Assembly (NCBI GenBank): GCA_900543085.1
Contig: UQQF01000007.1
Span: forward strand, 1 to 64,000
Direction of reading: 5' to 3'
Length of the DNA stretch: 64,000 bases
DNA from: an uncultured Eubacteriales bacterium
GTDB taxonomy: Bacteria > Bacillota > Clostridia > Oscillospirales > Oscillospiraceae
Of this stretch, positions 1 to 9,703 are shown one piece after another. The notes under the pieces were generated by a model, which saw only the letters and a list, made by a program, of their open reading frames with translations, had not been told where the DNA came from and ran no database searches. Position 1 is the stretch's first letter; every line of letters begins with the position of its first letter. Both the position numbers and the translations under genes were made by a program.

Positions 1-218
1 ATTGTCCGCCTTTGGCGGACAACCGAGGCGCAGAGCGCAGCGCCGGTCTCCATCGGCCGCTTGCGGCCGGGGGACTTTATTATCAAAAAAGACCGTCGAG
101 GGCTTTTTTGATAGTCTCAAACGGCGGGAGTACCCCGCCGTAGATAAAACGTCAAGCCTTGTGCGGGCGGGCGGATTGTCCGCCCGCACCTTGAGGAAAC
201 GTCCTGCGGCGTGACCGG
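1..218. other. Non-coding tail with three inverted repeats downstream of khpA
   Basis: I see no gene here. Three inverted repeats are visible: TTGTCCGCC at 2-10 with GGCGGACAA at 14-22; ATCAAAAAAG at 82-91 with CTTTTTTGAT at 103-112; and GTGCGGGCGG at 161-170 with CCGCCCGCAC at 180-189. The middle one ends in a T-run on either strand and is the best terminator candidate for the minus-strand operon ending at 219. The repeated TTGTCCGCC word (2-10 and again near 175) suggests a dispersed repeat rather than coding DNA. Confidence 0.5.
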
Positions 219-449
219 TCAGTCGACGATCTCCACCGAGACTTTCTTGCCCTTCCTCTGGGCGACGGCCTTCATTAGGACGCGAATCTCCTTGACGATT
301 CGGCCCTGACGGCCAATGACCTTGCCCATATCGCCGTCGGCCACGCGAACCTCGAAAACAGTCTCGCCGTCGGCTTTGCGCTCGGTCACCGAGACCTCGT
401 CAGGCTTGTCGACGAGGCTCTGTACAATGTAGGTCAGAAGTTCTTTCAT
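219..449 (-). CDS. khpA: KH-domain RNA-binding protein KhpA (YlqC)
   Basis: This 76-residue single KH domain has the GxxG RNA-binding loop (GKVIGRQG, residues about 42-49), as in KhpA/YlqC. In Firmicutes KhpA pairs with KhpB/Jag to bind RNA and influence cell elongation and division. I chose the ATG at 449 rather than the TTG at 452 because AAGGAG lies 8 nt upstream of it. The gene is last in a ylxM-ffh-rpsP-khpA run, 39 nt after rpsP, a conserved order in which rimM and trmD often follow; those are not seen before the left edge. Confidence 0.93.
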   Translation of the reverse strand: MKELLTYIVQSLVDKPDEVSVTERKADGETVFEVRVADGDMGKVIGRQGRIVKEIRVLMKAVAQRKGKKVSVEIVD

Positions 450-488
450 CAAGTATGCTCCTTAGAAAGTCCGATTTTGGCGCCGTGC

Positions 489-725
489 TCACGCCTCGGC
501 CTTCTTGAGCAGCGCCCTGACGGTGTCGGTCGGCTGGGCGCCGTTGGCGATCCAGTAGTTGGCGCGCTCGAGGTTGACACGCAGCGCGTTGGTCTCGCTC
601 AGCGGGTCATAGGTGCCTATCTCCTCGATGAAGCGGCCGTCACGCGGGCTGCGGGAGTCGGCGACAACGATCCTGTAGAAGGGAGCCTTCTTGGCGCCCA
701 TCCTGCGAAGACGAATCTTAACCAT
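489..725 (-). CDS. rpsP: 30S ribosomal protein S16
   Basis: The 78-residue protein starts [20 protein letters not shown], the hallmark N-terminus of bS16, and has normal family length. It binds 16S rRNA during 30S assembly. The start is fixed by GGAGGTGAAAATAC directly before the ATG. It sits between ffh (61 nt upstream, separated by an inverted repeat at 758-780) and khpA, the usual Firmicutes order, so it is probably co-transcribed but may be tuned by that hairpin. Confidence 0.97.
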   Translation of the reverse strand: MVKIRLRRMGAKKAPFYRIVVADSRSPRDGRFIEEIGTYDPLSETNALRVNLERANYWIANGAQPTDTVRALLKKAEA

Positions 726-757
726 GTATTTTCACCTCCAAAACTTACTTCTTTATA

Positions 758-780
758 ATTAAAACCGATACGGTTTTAAT
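758..780 (-). terminator. ffh-rpsP intergenic hairpin
   Basis: ATTAAAACCG and CGGTTTTAAT form a perfect 10-bp inverted repeat with a 3-nt loop between ffh and rpsP. On the minus strand the second arm ends in TTTTAAT, so it could be a weak intrinsic terminator or attenuator that sets rpsP expression relative to ffh. Confidence 0.5.
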
Positions 781-786
781 TTCGGT

Positions 787-2151
787 TTACATCCCGGGGA
801 AGCCCATGCCGCCCATGCCGGGGAAGCCGCCGCGCTTGGCCATGCGCTTCATCTTCTTGCCGCCCGGGCCGTTCATCTGCTTGAAAAGCTGGAGCATGGT
901 GTCGTACTGCTTCAGCAGGCGGTTGACCTCCATGACGCTGGTGCCGCTGCCGGCGGCGATGCGCTTTTTGCGGGAGTTGCCGAGGATGTTGGGGTTCTCG
1001 CGCTCCTTGGGGGTCATGGAGAGGATGATGGCCTCGAGATGAGCCGTGGCCTTCTCGTCCATCTGCGCGCCCTTGAGCTGGGAGGGGTTCATGCCGAGCA
1101 TCCCGGCGATGTCCTCCATGGAGCCCATGCCCTTGAGCTGCTGGAGCTGGTCGTAGTAGTCCGTCAGCGTGAACTTGTTCTGGCGCAGGCGCTCGGCCAG
1201 CTCGGCGGCCTTTTTCTCGTCCAGGCGCTGTTTGGCCTTTTCGATGAGGCTGAGCACGTCGCCCATGCCGAGTATGCGCCCGGCCATGCGGTCGGGGTGG
1301 AAGGGCTCAATCTGGTCGAGCTTTTCGCCCATGCCGGCGAACTTGATGGGCTTGCCGGTGACGGCGGTTACGGAGAGCGCCGCGCCGCCGCGCGCGTCGC
1401 CGTCGAGCTTGGTCAGCATGACGCCGGTGATGTCCAGCGCCTCGTCAAAGGCGCTGGCGGCGTTTACCGCGTCCTGGCCGGTCATGGCGTCGACGACGAG
1501 CATGATCTCGGCAGGCTCGGTGGCGGCCTTGATGTTCTTCAGCTCGTCCATGAGCTGTTCGTCTATGTGAAGACGGCCGGCCGTGTCGAGGAAGACCAGG
1601 TCGTTGCCGTACTTCTTCGCGTGAGCGATGCCCGCCCTGGCGATCTCTACCGGATCGCCCTGTCCCATCTGAAACACGGGTATCTCCAGCTGCGCGCCGA
1701 CGGTCTCCAGCTGCTTGATGGCGGCGGGACGGTAGACGTCGCAGGCCACGAGCAGCGGGCGCTTGCCCTGCTTCTTCATCAGCGCGGCGAGCTTGGCGCC
1801 GTTGGTGGTCTTGCCGGCGCCCTGCAAACCGACGAGCATTACAACGCTCGGCGACTTGCTGGATATGTTGAGCTTCTTGTTGTCGCTGCCCATCAGCGAG
1901 CAGAGCTCCTCGTTGACTATCTTGATGACCATCTGCGCGGGCGTGAGGCTCTCGAGCACCTCCGCGCCCTTCGCGCGCTCGCTGACGCGCTTTACAAAGT
2001 CCTTGACGACTTTGTAGCTGACGTCGGCCTCGAGCAGCGCCAGGCGAACCTCGCGCATGGCCTCCGCAACGTCCTGCTCCGTCAGGCGTCCCTTGCCGCG
2101 GAGCCGCTTGAATGTCGCGGAGAGCTTTTCAGAAAGGCTTTCAAATGCCAA
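787..2151 (-). CDS. ffh: Signal recognition particle protein Ffh
   Basis: Ffh is the SRP54-type GTPase that binds 4.5S RNA and signal sequences and brings ribosomes to FtsY/SecYEG at the membrane. The 454-residue protein has an N-terminal four-helix domain, a G domain with GLQGAGKTT (about 108-116), a DTAGR motif and TKLDGDARGG, and a Met/Gly-rich M domain ending GGMGFPGM. The frame is open further upstream, but GGAGGG precedes a TTG at 2151, and AFESLSEKLSATFKRLRG is the normal Ffh N-terminus, so TTG is the chosen start. It lies 13 nt after ylxM. Confidence 0.96.
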   Translation of the reverse strand: MAFESLSEKLSATFKRLRGKGRLTEQDVAEAMREVRLALLEADVSYKVVKDFVKRVSERAKGAEVLESLTPAQMVIKIVNEELCSLMGSDNKKLNISSKSPSVVMLVGLQGAGKTTNGAKLAALMKKQGKRPLLVACDVYRPAAIKQLETVGAQLEIPVFQMGQGDPVEIARAGIAHAKKYGNDLVFLDTAGRLHIDEQLMDELKNIKAATEPAEIMLVVDAMTGQDAVNAASAFDEALDITGVMLTKLDGDARGGAALSVTAVTGKPIKFAGMGEKLDQIEPFHPDRMAGRILGMGDVLSLIEKAKQRLDEKKAAELAERLRQNKFTLTDYYDQLQQLKGMGSMEDIAGMLGMNPSQLKGAQMDEKATAHLEAIILSMTPKERENPNILGNSRKKRIAAGSGTSVMEVNRLLKQYDTMLQLFKQMNGPGGKKMKRMAKRGGFPGMGGMGFPGM

Positions 2152-2164
2152 GGTATTCCCTCCG

Positions 2165-2515
2165 TCAGGTGTCCAGCGCCTTGAGCGCCGCGAGCGAACG
2201 CCGCGCCGCCTCGGCGACCTTTTCGTCTTCGTGTCCCTGCAGCGGCGTGAGCAGGGCGCGGATGTTGCGCACCGCCTCACGGCGCTCGTTGTATTTCGCC
2301 ACCAGACCCGTGCGCTCGTCTATGGCGCGCATTGCGGCCTCGGCGCGGCGAACTATCTCCCACACGCCCTGGCGGGAGATGCCGTTCATCTCGCCTATCT
2401 CCGAGAGCGTGTAGTCCTGGTTGTAGTGCAAGTCGAAGTATTCCCGCTGCTTGTCCGTCAGCAGGTCTCCGTAGTAGTCCAGAAGCATGGTGAGGTAAAC
2501 TGTGTCCTTTTTCAC
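2165..2515 (-). CDS. ylxM: YlxM/p13-like DNA-binding protein (UPF0122)
   Basis: This 116-residue helix-turn-helix protein has the YlxM pattern LLDYYGDLLTDKQREYFDLH followed by a sigma-70 region-4-like HTH (YTLSEIGEMNGISRQGVWEI). YlxM is encoded just upstream of ffh in many Firmicutes and is thought to modulate SRP. The GTG at 2515 is selected because GGAGGG lies 6 nt upstream; the longer open frame has no ribosome binding site. It is the first gene of the operon read from the consensus promoter at 2616-2644. Confidence 0.92.
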   Translation of the reverse strand: MKKDTVYLTMLLDYYGDLLTDKQREYFDLHYNQDYTLSEIGEMNGISRQGVWEIVRRAEAAMRAIDERTGLVAKYNERREAVRNIRALLTPLQGHEDEKVAEAARRSLAALKALDT

Positions 2516-2615
2516 GCAAACCCTCCGCACGTACAGTTGAGACGCCGTCCCGGAGCGCGCTCGCCCGGAGACAGGCCGAACCGGCAGAGCGGCCTCGCGC
2601 TCACCGGCGGGGCTT

Positions 2616-2644
2616 ATTATACACAATCGCGAGCCGACTGTCAA
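2616..2644 (-). promoter_or_regulatory. Consensus sigma-A promoter of ylxM-ffh-rpsP-khpA
   Basis: Read on the minus strand, TTGACA (2644-2639) and TATAAT (2621-2616) are separated by exactly 17 bp. Both hexamers match the consensus perfectly. The promoter lies about 100 nt upstream of the ylxM start and explains expression of the whole operon. Confidence 0.88.
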
Positions 2645-2726
2645 GAGAAATTATTTTACACACCCCGGTATAGGTTTTTGCGTTCCGGGCAAGATAGAAT
2701 GGACTGCTTTTTAAGGGGGTAACTCC

Positions 2727-5700
2727 GTGAAAAATGGCGAAAAAGCTCAAGATTCCAAGCGTATTGAGCTTGAAGAATATGGCGCGGCGGAGGCTGAGAG
2801 GCTGTGCGCCGCCGGATATTTTTCCGGGAAGCGGGAGGCGCGGCGCATACGCGCGCTGCTGCACGAGCTGAACGGCGTAAAGGCCGAGACCCTCGGCGCG
2901 GCCGGGGAGTGGCTGGCGGACAACCGCTATCTCATAGAGCGCGAGGCGCTCGCCGCGGCGCGGGACTTCGCCGCGGCAAAGCGCGTGCGCGCAGGCCGCG
3001 TGAACTCCCTGGCCGCCGAGGCGGGCGCGTCCCTGGCCGCGAGGGTGGACGGAGCAGTGACGCTCTCCTCGGCGGAGGCGTACTTCGCGGGCTTCCGGCG
3101 CGTGAACGCCCTGACGCTGGGCGAGCTGGCGCTTTTGGGCGCCTCGCTGCGCGCGGGGCTGGCGGAGCTGATAGCCTCGGAGTTCTCCTCCCGCGCGCCG
3201 GACGTGCGCAGGGTGTCGGCGGCGATCGAGAGCCTGCGCGCGCTGTCCACGGCGGACATGACCTCCCTGGTGGAGAGCGCCGACGCCGCCGGGGCCATAC
3301 TGTCGCGCGACCCGGCCGGAGCCTACGCGGGCATGGACGAGCGCACGCGCGCCGGTTACCGGCGGTGTCTGGCGCGCCTGGCCGCGAGGGCGGACATCAG
3401 CGAGAGCGAGTGCGCCCGCCGCGTGCTTGCTCTGGCCGAGGAGCACCGGGACGAGCCCAAGCGCGGCCACGTGGGCTGGTGGCTGTTCTGCGAGCCGCTG
3501 GGCAGGCCGGGGAAGCGAAACGAGGGCCGGCTCTACGCCCTGACCGTGTGCGCGCTCGCCATCGGCGTCTCGCTGGCGGCCGGAGCGATAGCGGGCGGGG
3601 CGTGGGCGGCGCTGCTCGCGCTGCTGCCGGCGAGCGAGCTGGTGAAAAACGCGCTGGACGCGGCGCTGCTTCGCGCGCTGCCCGTGCGCAGCGTGCCGCG
3701 CATGGAGCTGGCTCACGGCGTGCCGGGCGAGGGGCGCAGCATCTGCGTGGTGTCGGCCATACTCGCCAAGCCGGACGACGGCAAGGCGCTCGCGCGCAGG
3801 CTGGAGGAGTTCCGCCTGGCCTCGCGCGACTGCGGCGGGGAGCTGCGCTTCGGTCTGCTGGCGGATCTGCCGGAGGCGAAAAGCGGCAAGACCGCCGCCG
3901 ACGCCGCGGCGATCGAAGCGGCCAGACGGGCGATAGACGGCCTGAACGTGAAGTATTCGGGCGGCTTTTACCTCTTTTCGCGCGAGCGGCGGGAGGCCGG
4001 GCGCGACGGGGTCTGGCGCGCGCACGAGCGCAAGCGCGGCGCGCTGCTCGCCCTCGCAGGGCTGTGCGCCGGGCGGGAGAGCGAGCTTGAAGTCCTCTCC
4101 GGCGACGCCGCCGCCCTCGCCGGGACGCGCTACATTATAACTTTGGACGCGGATACGCGCGTCCTGCCTGGCTCGGCGCGCGAGCTCATCGGCGCCATGC
4201 TGCACCCGCTCAACCGCGCGGAGTTGGGCGAAAACGGCTCCGTCGTCTCCGGGCGCGGGGTGATACATCCGCGCATAGGCGTGGAGCTGGCCGCGAGCGA
4301 GGCCACGCACTTCGCCCGAGCCGTGGCAGGCCCCGGCGGCGTCGACCCCTACGGCTCGGCCTGCGGCGAGGTGTGGATGGATCTCACCGGCCGCGGCGGC
4401 TTCGCCGGGAAGGGCATACTCGACGTGGACGCCCTGCTGGCGTGCTGCTCCGACCTGCCGGAGAACCTCGTCCTCTCGCACGACGCCGTGGAGGGCGCGC
4501 TGCTGCATGGCGGATACATGGGCGACACCATATTGACGGACGGCTTCCCCTCCGCGCCCGCGGCGTACTTCAAGCGCCAGCACCGCTGGGTAAGGGGCGA
4601 CTGGCAGAACCTCGCCGTGCTGCTGCGGCTGTGGAGCCGCTTTGCGGCCGCCGACCGGCTCAAGCTGCTCGACAGCGTGCGCCGGAGCCTCGTCCCCGTG
4701 GCCACGGCGCCGGCGATAGCGCTCGCGGCGCTGCTGCCGGGGCTTTACACGGCGGGGACAGTGGCGGCGCTCTCGCTCTGCTCCGGCTTGGCGGGGGCGG
4801 TCGCGCGCTCGCTCACGCGGCGCTCGGGGCGGGAGCGGCACCCGGGAGGGGCGCTCTACGGCGCGGCTCTCCGCGTGGGTCAGGTGGTGCTCAGGCTGCT
4901 GTTCCTGCCCTGGGAGGCCTGGGTGGACCTGTCCGCGGCGTGCACGGCGCTCTGGCGGATGCTCATATCCCGCCGCCGACTTTTGCAGTGGCAGACCTCG
5001 GCTCAGTCCGGCTCCGGCGGCGCGTTTTCGACCGTCCGCGCGGCCTGGCCGTGCATTGCGCTGGGGCTTGCGCTGCTGATACTCTCGCCCTACCCGGCGG
5101 GCAAGGCGCTGGGGATAGTCTGGCTGGCCGCGCCCGTATTCGCGCTCTCCCTGGGGCGCGAGTGCGGCCGCGAGGCCGTGCCGTCCGCCGGGGAGCGCCG
5201 CTTCCTCATGGACGAGTGCGCGAAGATATGGGCGTATTTTGACGAATTCTGCACCGACGGCCGCGGCTACCTCCCGCCGGACAACTGGCAGGAGCAGCCG
5301 CCGGTGGGCGTGGCCGAGCGCACCTCGCCGACCAATATCGGCCTGGGCATGGTCAGCGCGCTCGCCGCGCTCGACCTGGGGCTCACGACGCTGGACCGCG
5401 CCGCGGAGATAGTCGGCGGGATGCTCGACACCTGCGAGCGGCTGGACAAGTGGCGCGGCCACCTCTACAACTGGTACGACACGCGCACGCTCAAGCCGCT
5501 CTCGCCGGCCTACGTGTCGACGGTGGACAGCGGCAACCTGGCCGCGAGCCTCACCGCGCTCGCCGCGGGGCTGCGCGAGTACGGCTGCTGCGAGCTGGCC
5601 GGGCGCGCGGCGGCACTGGCGCGGGGCATGGACTTCGCCGCGCTCTACGACAGGCGGCGCCGCCTGTTCCGCATAGGCTACGACGCCGCGCAGGACGCGC

Positions 5701-8700
5701 TGAGCGAGGGCTGCTACGACCTCATGGCCAGCGAGGCGCGCCTGACCGGCTACTACGCCGTGGCCAGCGGCGCGGTCAGCGCCCGGCACTGGCGGCAGCT
5801 CAGCCGCGCGCTTGTCAGCCGCGACGGCTATCGCGGCCTGGCGAGCTGGACGGGCACGATGTTCGAGTACCTGATGCCCGAGCTGTTTTTGCCGCTGCAG
5901 CGCGGCTCCCTGCTGTGGGAGAGCGCGCGCTTTTGCCTCTACGTGCAGCGGCGGGACGTGCCCGAGGGCGCGCCGTGGGGGCAGAGCGAGAGCGCGTTCT
6001 TCTCGCTGGACGCGGCGCTCGCCTACAGGTACAAGGCGCACGGCTGCGCCGCGCTGGCGCTGCAGCGGGGCATGGGCACGGACACGGTCTGCGCTCCATA
6101 CGCGGCGTACCTCGCCCTGGCCGTCGCGCCGCACGCCGCGGTGCGCGACCTCGTCCGCTTCGCCGAAATCGACGGCGGCGGGCGCTTCGGGCTGTGGGAG
6201 GCGGTGGACTTCACGCCCAGGCGCTGCGGGGAGGGCGGCGAGGTCGTGCGCTGCGTCATGGCGCACCACCTGGGCATGAGCCTCATCTCCGCCGCAAACT
6301 ACCTGGCCGGCGGCGCTATAGTCCGCCGCTTCATGTCAGACGCGGCCATGGCCGCCTATGCGCCGCTGCTCGGCGAGCGCGTGCCCGAGGGCGCGGTGCT
6401 GCTGCGCCGACGCGCCTACCGCCCGCCCGAGCGGGAGCGAGGCCGTGAGCGCTGCGTCATCTCCGCGTCCGGCGAGTGCCTGCCCACGGCCGAGCCGCGC
6501 GTGTTTACGCTGTCAAACGGCGTGTACAGCCTGCACTGCACGGACGACGGCCGCTCGCGCTCCTGCGCGGGAGCCGTGGCGCTGTACCGGGGCTTCGCGC
6601 CGGACGCCGCCGGGACGGCGGGGCTACGGCTGAGCCTGCACACCGCCGGCGAGAGCGTGAGCCTGCTGCCGTCAGGCCGCCCGGGAGCGCTGAAATTCAC
6701 CTACCGCCTGCGCGGAGGAGTGCTGCGCTTTGACGGCGAGGGCGGCGGCCTGGAGTGCTCGGTCACGGCGGGGGTATCCGCACGCGACCTGGGCGAGATC
6801 AGGGTCGTGGAGATAAAGCCTCGCGCCGCGCTCAGCGGCGAGCTGCGCCTGGAGTTTGAGCCGGCGCTCGCCCGCGAGGCGGACTGGGACGCGCACCCGG
6901 CCTATTGGCGGCTGGGACTGACGGCGAAGGTGCGCGACGGCGCGCTGCTGCTGCGCCGACTGCCGCGCTCCGGCCTGGACGGCTGCTGGCTGTGCCTGGC
7001 CGCGGACGCCGGAGCCGGGTTTCGCGCAAACATAGACGGCGAGCCTCTGGGCGCGCTGTCGCATCCCTACGTGACCGCAAGAGTGCCGCTGGAGCTGAAG
7101 GCCGGAGCCACGGCGAGGGTGCGCTTCGCGCTCGCGTTCGCGGCGGGCGAGGACGAGGCCTTTGCCTCGGCTCAGCGGACGCTGCACGCCGGGGCGGCGC
7201 AGCTTGCTGACCTGGCCTCGGCGCTGGGCGCGGTCTACGGGCTTGCGCCGGAGTATCTCGACGCCATCCCGGCGCTGGCCGGGCGGCTGAGCTTCCCGCG
7301 CGCCATCTCCGATGACCCTCCCGCGAAGGAGGAGCTGTGGGCGGCGGGGATATCGGGCGACTTCCCGATAGTCGCGGCGCGCGCCGGGGAGGGCGACGCC
7401 GCGCTCATCGCCTCGCTTGCGGCGAGGCACGCGCTGATGCGCATGTGCGGCGTCAAGGCCGACCTGGTGTTCCTGACCTCGGACGGCGGCGACTATCACC
7501 GCCGGACTTCCCGGGCTGTCAGCCGCGCCCTGGCCGCGGCCGGGCTGGACTCGCTGCTCGGCTCGCGCGGCGGCATACACTGCGCCGACGCCGATATGGC
7601 AGCGCTGGTGGAGCGCTCGGCCGCCGTGCTGCTAGACGGCGCGGCGCCGCCGGAGCGCGCGGCTCTGCCCGAGACGGCCGATGAGCCTGCCGCCGTGCCT
7701 GGCGAGCTGCGGCGCGGAGGCAGCGTGGACTGCGAGTGGACGGACGGCGCGTTCGCCTTCACCGTGCGCGGAGCGCTGCCCCGACGCGCCTGGTGCCTGC
7801 CCATGTCCAACGGCCGCTTCGGCTATCTGGCCGCGGACTGCGGCCTCGGCTGCATGTGGACGGACAACGCGCGCGAGCGGCGCGTCAACGCCTGGGTCTG
7901 CGACGAGCGCGCCTCGCGCGGGCCGGAGACGCTTGAAACGCTCGCAAACGGCGCGCCGGTCAGCCTTTTCGCCGCCGAGGACGGCGCGGAGTGCCGCGTG
8001 ACCTACGGCCTGGGCTGGGCGAGCTGGGAAAAGCTCGGCGCGCGCCTGACGGCTTTTGTGCCGCCGGAGACGGCGGCGAGGGTATTCATAATAGAGAACC
8101 CGCCCGGCGAGGTGCGCTGGCGCACGCAGCTGCAGCTCTCCGCCGAGGCGCGCGACGCCTGCTTTACCGTGACGCGCCTGGAAGACGGCGCGCTGCGCGC
8201 GGTGAACGCGCGCGGCGGCATGGAGCTTTCGGCGGTGTTTTCGCACTCCTTGCGCGCCGCCGGGGTGGGGAGCGCGGCCTTCGACGTCACGCTGCCCCAA
8301 GCCGGCACGCTGGTCATAGTCTGCGGCACGGCGGCGGTTGGAGCACTCCGCGCGCTCGCCGAGCCGGACGAGGCGCGCCGCGCCCTGGAGCGCACGCGGG
8401 CGCATTACGCGGAAATCTGCGCTCAAATCCGTGTAGAATCGCCGTATGCGGAGGTGAACCGGTATGTGAACGGCTGGGCGGTGTATCAGACCTATGTCTG
8501 CCGTATGCTGGCGCGCACGTCGCTCTATCAGAGCGGCGGAGCCTTCGGCTTTCGCGACCAGCTCCAGGACGCGGTCAACCTGCTTTGCGTCGACCCGGCG
8601 CTTGCGCGCGGCCGCATACTGGACGCCTGTGCGCACCAGTACGCGGAGGGCGACGTCATGCACTGGTGGCACCGGGGCGCGCCGGACAAGGGCGTGCGCA

Positions 8701-9692
8701 CGCGGATCTCCGACGACCTGGTCTGGCTGCCCTGGGCGGTCTGCGAGTACCTGGACGCCACGCGCGACGAGACGCTGCTGGCCGAGCGCGTCGCCGGCAT
8801 AGACAGCGAGCCGCTGCGGCCGGACGAGGAGTCCCGCTATGAGGACGCGCGCCCCGGCGCGGAAAAGAGCGTGCTGGAGCACGCCGCCGCGGCGCTCCGA
8901 TGCGTGCTTCGGCGCGGCTTCGGCGCGCACGGGCTGCTGCTGATGGGCGCCGGCGACTGGTGCGACGGCTTTGACGCCGTGGGTCGCGCGGGGCGCGGCG
9001 AGAGCGTCTGGCTGACGGAGTTCTTCGCGCACACCGCGCGCAGGTTCGCCCTGCTGCTCGAGAGCCGGGGCGACACGCCCTCCGCCGCCGTGCTCCAAAG
9101 CGCCGCCAGGCGCTGCATAAAGGGCGTCGAGGACGCCTGGGACGGAGCCTGGTACAGGCGCGGATACTTCGACGACGGCGCGCCGCTCGGCTCGGCAAAA
9201 AGCGGCGCGTGCAAGATAGACGCCATCGCCCAGGCCTGGGCGGCCTTCGCCGGCTGCGACGGAGAGCGGGTGAAAACCGCGCTGCGCTCCGCCGCGGCGA
9301 GGCTCTTTGACCGCGAGACAGGGGTGGTAAAGCTCTTTGACCCGCCGTTTTCCGAGTCCACGGAGCACGCGGGCTACGTCAACAGCTACGGCGAGGGCTT
9401 TCGCGAAAACGGCGGACAGTACACCCACGGCGCGATCTGGCTGGCGCTGGCCTGCCTGGAGCACGGCCTGCGCCGCGAGGGCGAGGAGATGCTCCTGGCG
9501 CTTTTGAAGCGCGGCGTGAATTACGGCGCCGAGCCCTTTGTGCTGGCGGCGGACGTCTATTCAAACCCGTATCGCGCGGGCGAGGCAGGCTGGACGTGGT
9601 ACACGGGCAGCGCGGGCTGGTACCTGCGCGCGGCGCTCGCGGCCTGGGGAGAGCCAAAAGGCGAAGTTGAAACAAAGTTTAAAGAAAATTAA
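2727..9692 (+). CDS. ndvB: Cyclic beta-1,2-glucan synthase (GT84-GH94, NdvB/ChvB-like)
   Basis: This 2,321-residue membrane protein matches the NdvB/ChvB layout. A helical N-terminal part is followed by membrane segments near 268-305, then a GT84 glycosyltransferase with DADTRV (about 475) and QHRWVRGDW (about 617-625). More membrane helices lie at about 655-820. Next come a glycoamylase-like domain (PDNWQEQPPVGVAERTSPTN, about 850) and a C-terminal GH94 phosphorylase-like domain with GDWCDGFDAVG (about 2075) and WTWYTGSAGW near the end. By family, UDP-glucose is polymerised to beta-1,2-glucan and then trimmed or cyclised. The GTG start has AAGGGGGT upstream. The GH94 motif is usually GDWNDG; here Cys replaces Asn while both Asp residues remain. 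It is a single-gene unit divergent from ylxM. A linear glucan product cannot be excluded. Confidence 0.9.
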   Translation: MKNGEKAQDSKRIELEEYGAAEAERLCAAGYFSGKREARRIRALLHELNGVKAETLGAAGEWLADNRYLIEREALAAARDFAAAKRVRAGRVNSLAAEAGASLAARVDGAVTLSSAEAYFAGFRRVNALTLGELALLGASLRAGLAELIASEFSSRAPDVRRVSAAIESLRALSTADMTSLVESADAAGAILSRDPAGAYAGMDERTRAGYRRCLARLAARADISESECARRVLALAEEHRDEPKRGHVGWWLFCEPLGRPGKRNEGRLYALTVCALAIGVSLAAGAIAGGAWAALLALLPASELVKNALDAALLRALPVRSVPRMELAHGVPGEGRSICVVSAILAKPDDGKALARRLEEFRLASRDCGGELRFGLLADLPEAKSGKTAADAAAIEAARRAIDGLNVKYSGGFYLFSRERREAGRDGVWRAHERKRGALLALAGLCAGRESELEVLSGDAAALAGTRYIITLDADTRVLPGSARELIGAMLHPLNRAELGENGSVVSGRGVIHPRIGVELAASEATHFARAVAGPGGVDPYGSACGEVWMDLTGRGGFAGKGILDVDALLACCSDLPENLVLSHDAVEGALLHGGYMGDTILTDGFPSAPAAYFKRQHRWVRGDWQNLAVLLRLWSRFAAADRLKLLDSVRRSLVPVATAPAIALAALLPGLYTAGTVAALSLCSGLAGAVARSLTRRSGRERHPGGALYGAALRVGQVVLRLLFLPWEAWVDLSAACTALWRMLISRRRLLQWQTSAQSGSGGAFSTVRAAWPCIALGLALLILSPYPAGKALGIVWLAAPVFALSLGRECGREAVPSAGERRFLMDECAKIWAYFDEFCTDGRGYLPPDNWQEQPPVGVAERTSPTNIGLGMVSALAALDLGLTTLDRAAEIVGGMLDTCERLDKWRGHLYNWYDTRTLKPLSPAYVSTVDSGNLAASLTALAAGLREYGCCELAGRAAALARGMDFAALYDRRRRLFRIGYDAAQDALSEGCYDLMASEARLTGYYAVASGAVSARHWRQLSRALVSRDGYRGLASWTGTMFEYLMPELFLPLQRGSLLWESARFCLYVQRRDVPEGAPWGQSESAFFSLDAALAYRYKAHGCAALALQRGMGTDTVCAPYAAYLALAVAPHAAVRDLVRFAEIDGGGRFGLWEAVDFTPRRCGEGGEVVRCVMAHHLGMSLISAANYLAGGAIVRRFMSDAAMAAYAPLLGERVPEGAVLLRRRAYRPPERERGRERCVISASGECLPTAEPRVFTLSNGVYSLHCTDDGRSRSCAGAVALYRGFAPDAAGTAGLRLSLHTAGESVSLLPSGRPGALKFTYRLRGGVLRFDGEGGGLECSVTAGVSARDLGEIRVVEIKPRAALSGELRLEFEPALAREADWDAHPAYWRLGLTAKVRDGALLLRRLPRSGLDGCWLCLAADAGAGFRANIDGEPLGALSHPYVTARVPLELKAGATARVRFALAFAAGEDEAFASAQRTLHAGAAQLADLASALGAVYGLAPEYLDAIPALAGRLSFPRAISDDPPAKEELWAAGISGDFPIVAARAGEGDAALIASLAARHALMRMCGVKADLVFLTSDGGDYHRRTSRAVSRALAAAGLDSLLGSRGGIHCADADMAALVERSAAVLLDGAAPPERAALPETADEPAAVPGELRRGGSVDCEWTDGAFAFTVRGALPRRAWCLPMSNGRFGYLAADCGLGCMWTDNARERRVNAWVCDERASRGPETLETLANGAPVSLFAAEDGAECRVTYGLGWASWEKLGARLTAFVPPETAARVFIIENPPGEVRWRTQLQLSAEARDACFTVTRLEDGALRAVNARGGMELSAVFSHSLRAAGVGSAAFDVTLPQAGTLVIVCGTAAVGALRALAEPDEARRALERTRAHYAEICAQIRVESPYAEVNRYVNGWAVYQTYVCRMLARTSLYQSGGAFGFRDQLQDAVNLLCVDPALARGRILDACAHQYAEGDVMHWWHRGAPDKGVRTRISDDLVWLPWAVCEYLDATRDETLLAERVAGIDSEPLRPDEESRYEDARPGAEKSVLEHAAAALRCVLRRGFGAHGLLLMGAGDWCDGFDAVGRAGRGESVWLTEFFAHTARRFALLLESRGDTPSAAVLQSAARRCIKGVEDAWDGAWYRRGYFDDGAPLGSAKSGACKIDAIAQAWAAFAGCDGERVKTALRSAAARLFDRETGVVKLFDPPFSESTEHAGYVNSYGEGFRENGGQYTHGAIWLALACLEHGLRREGEEMLLALLKRGVNYGAEPFVLAADVYSNPYRAGEAGWTWYTGSAGWYLRAALAAWGEPKGEVETKFKEN

Positions 9693-9703
9693 AGCAATAA
9701 CTG

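Noticed and set aside
2-214. 70-codon frame at the left edge
   Set aside because: Arg-rich, crosses three inverted repeats, and has no family resemblance; treated as non-coding tail of the khpA operon.
1039-2184. 381-codon plus-strand frame opposite ffh
   Set aside because: Entirely antisense to ffh, which is certain from its GTPase and M-domain motifs.
2601-6269. 1,222-codon open frame antisense to the glucan synthase gene
   Set aside because: It is a mirror of GC-rich codons of the real gene: very rich in Arg, Ala, Gly and His, no recognisable domain, and the plus-strand product is a clear GT84/GH94 protein.
7632-9464. 610-codon open frame antisense to the GH94 domain
   Set aside because: Same shadow effect; low-complexity composition and no ribosome binding site.
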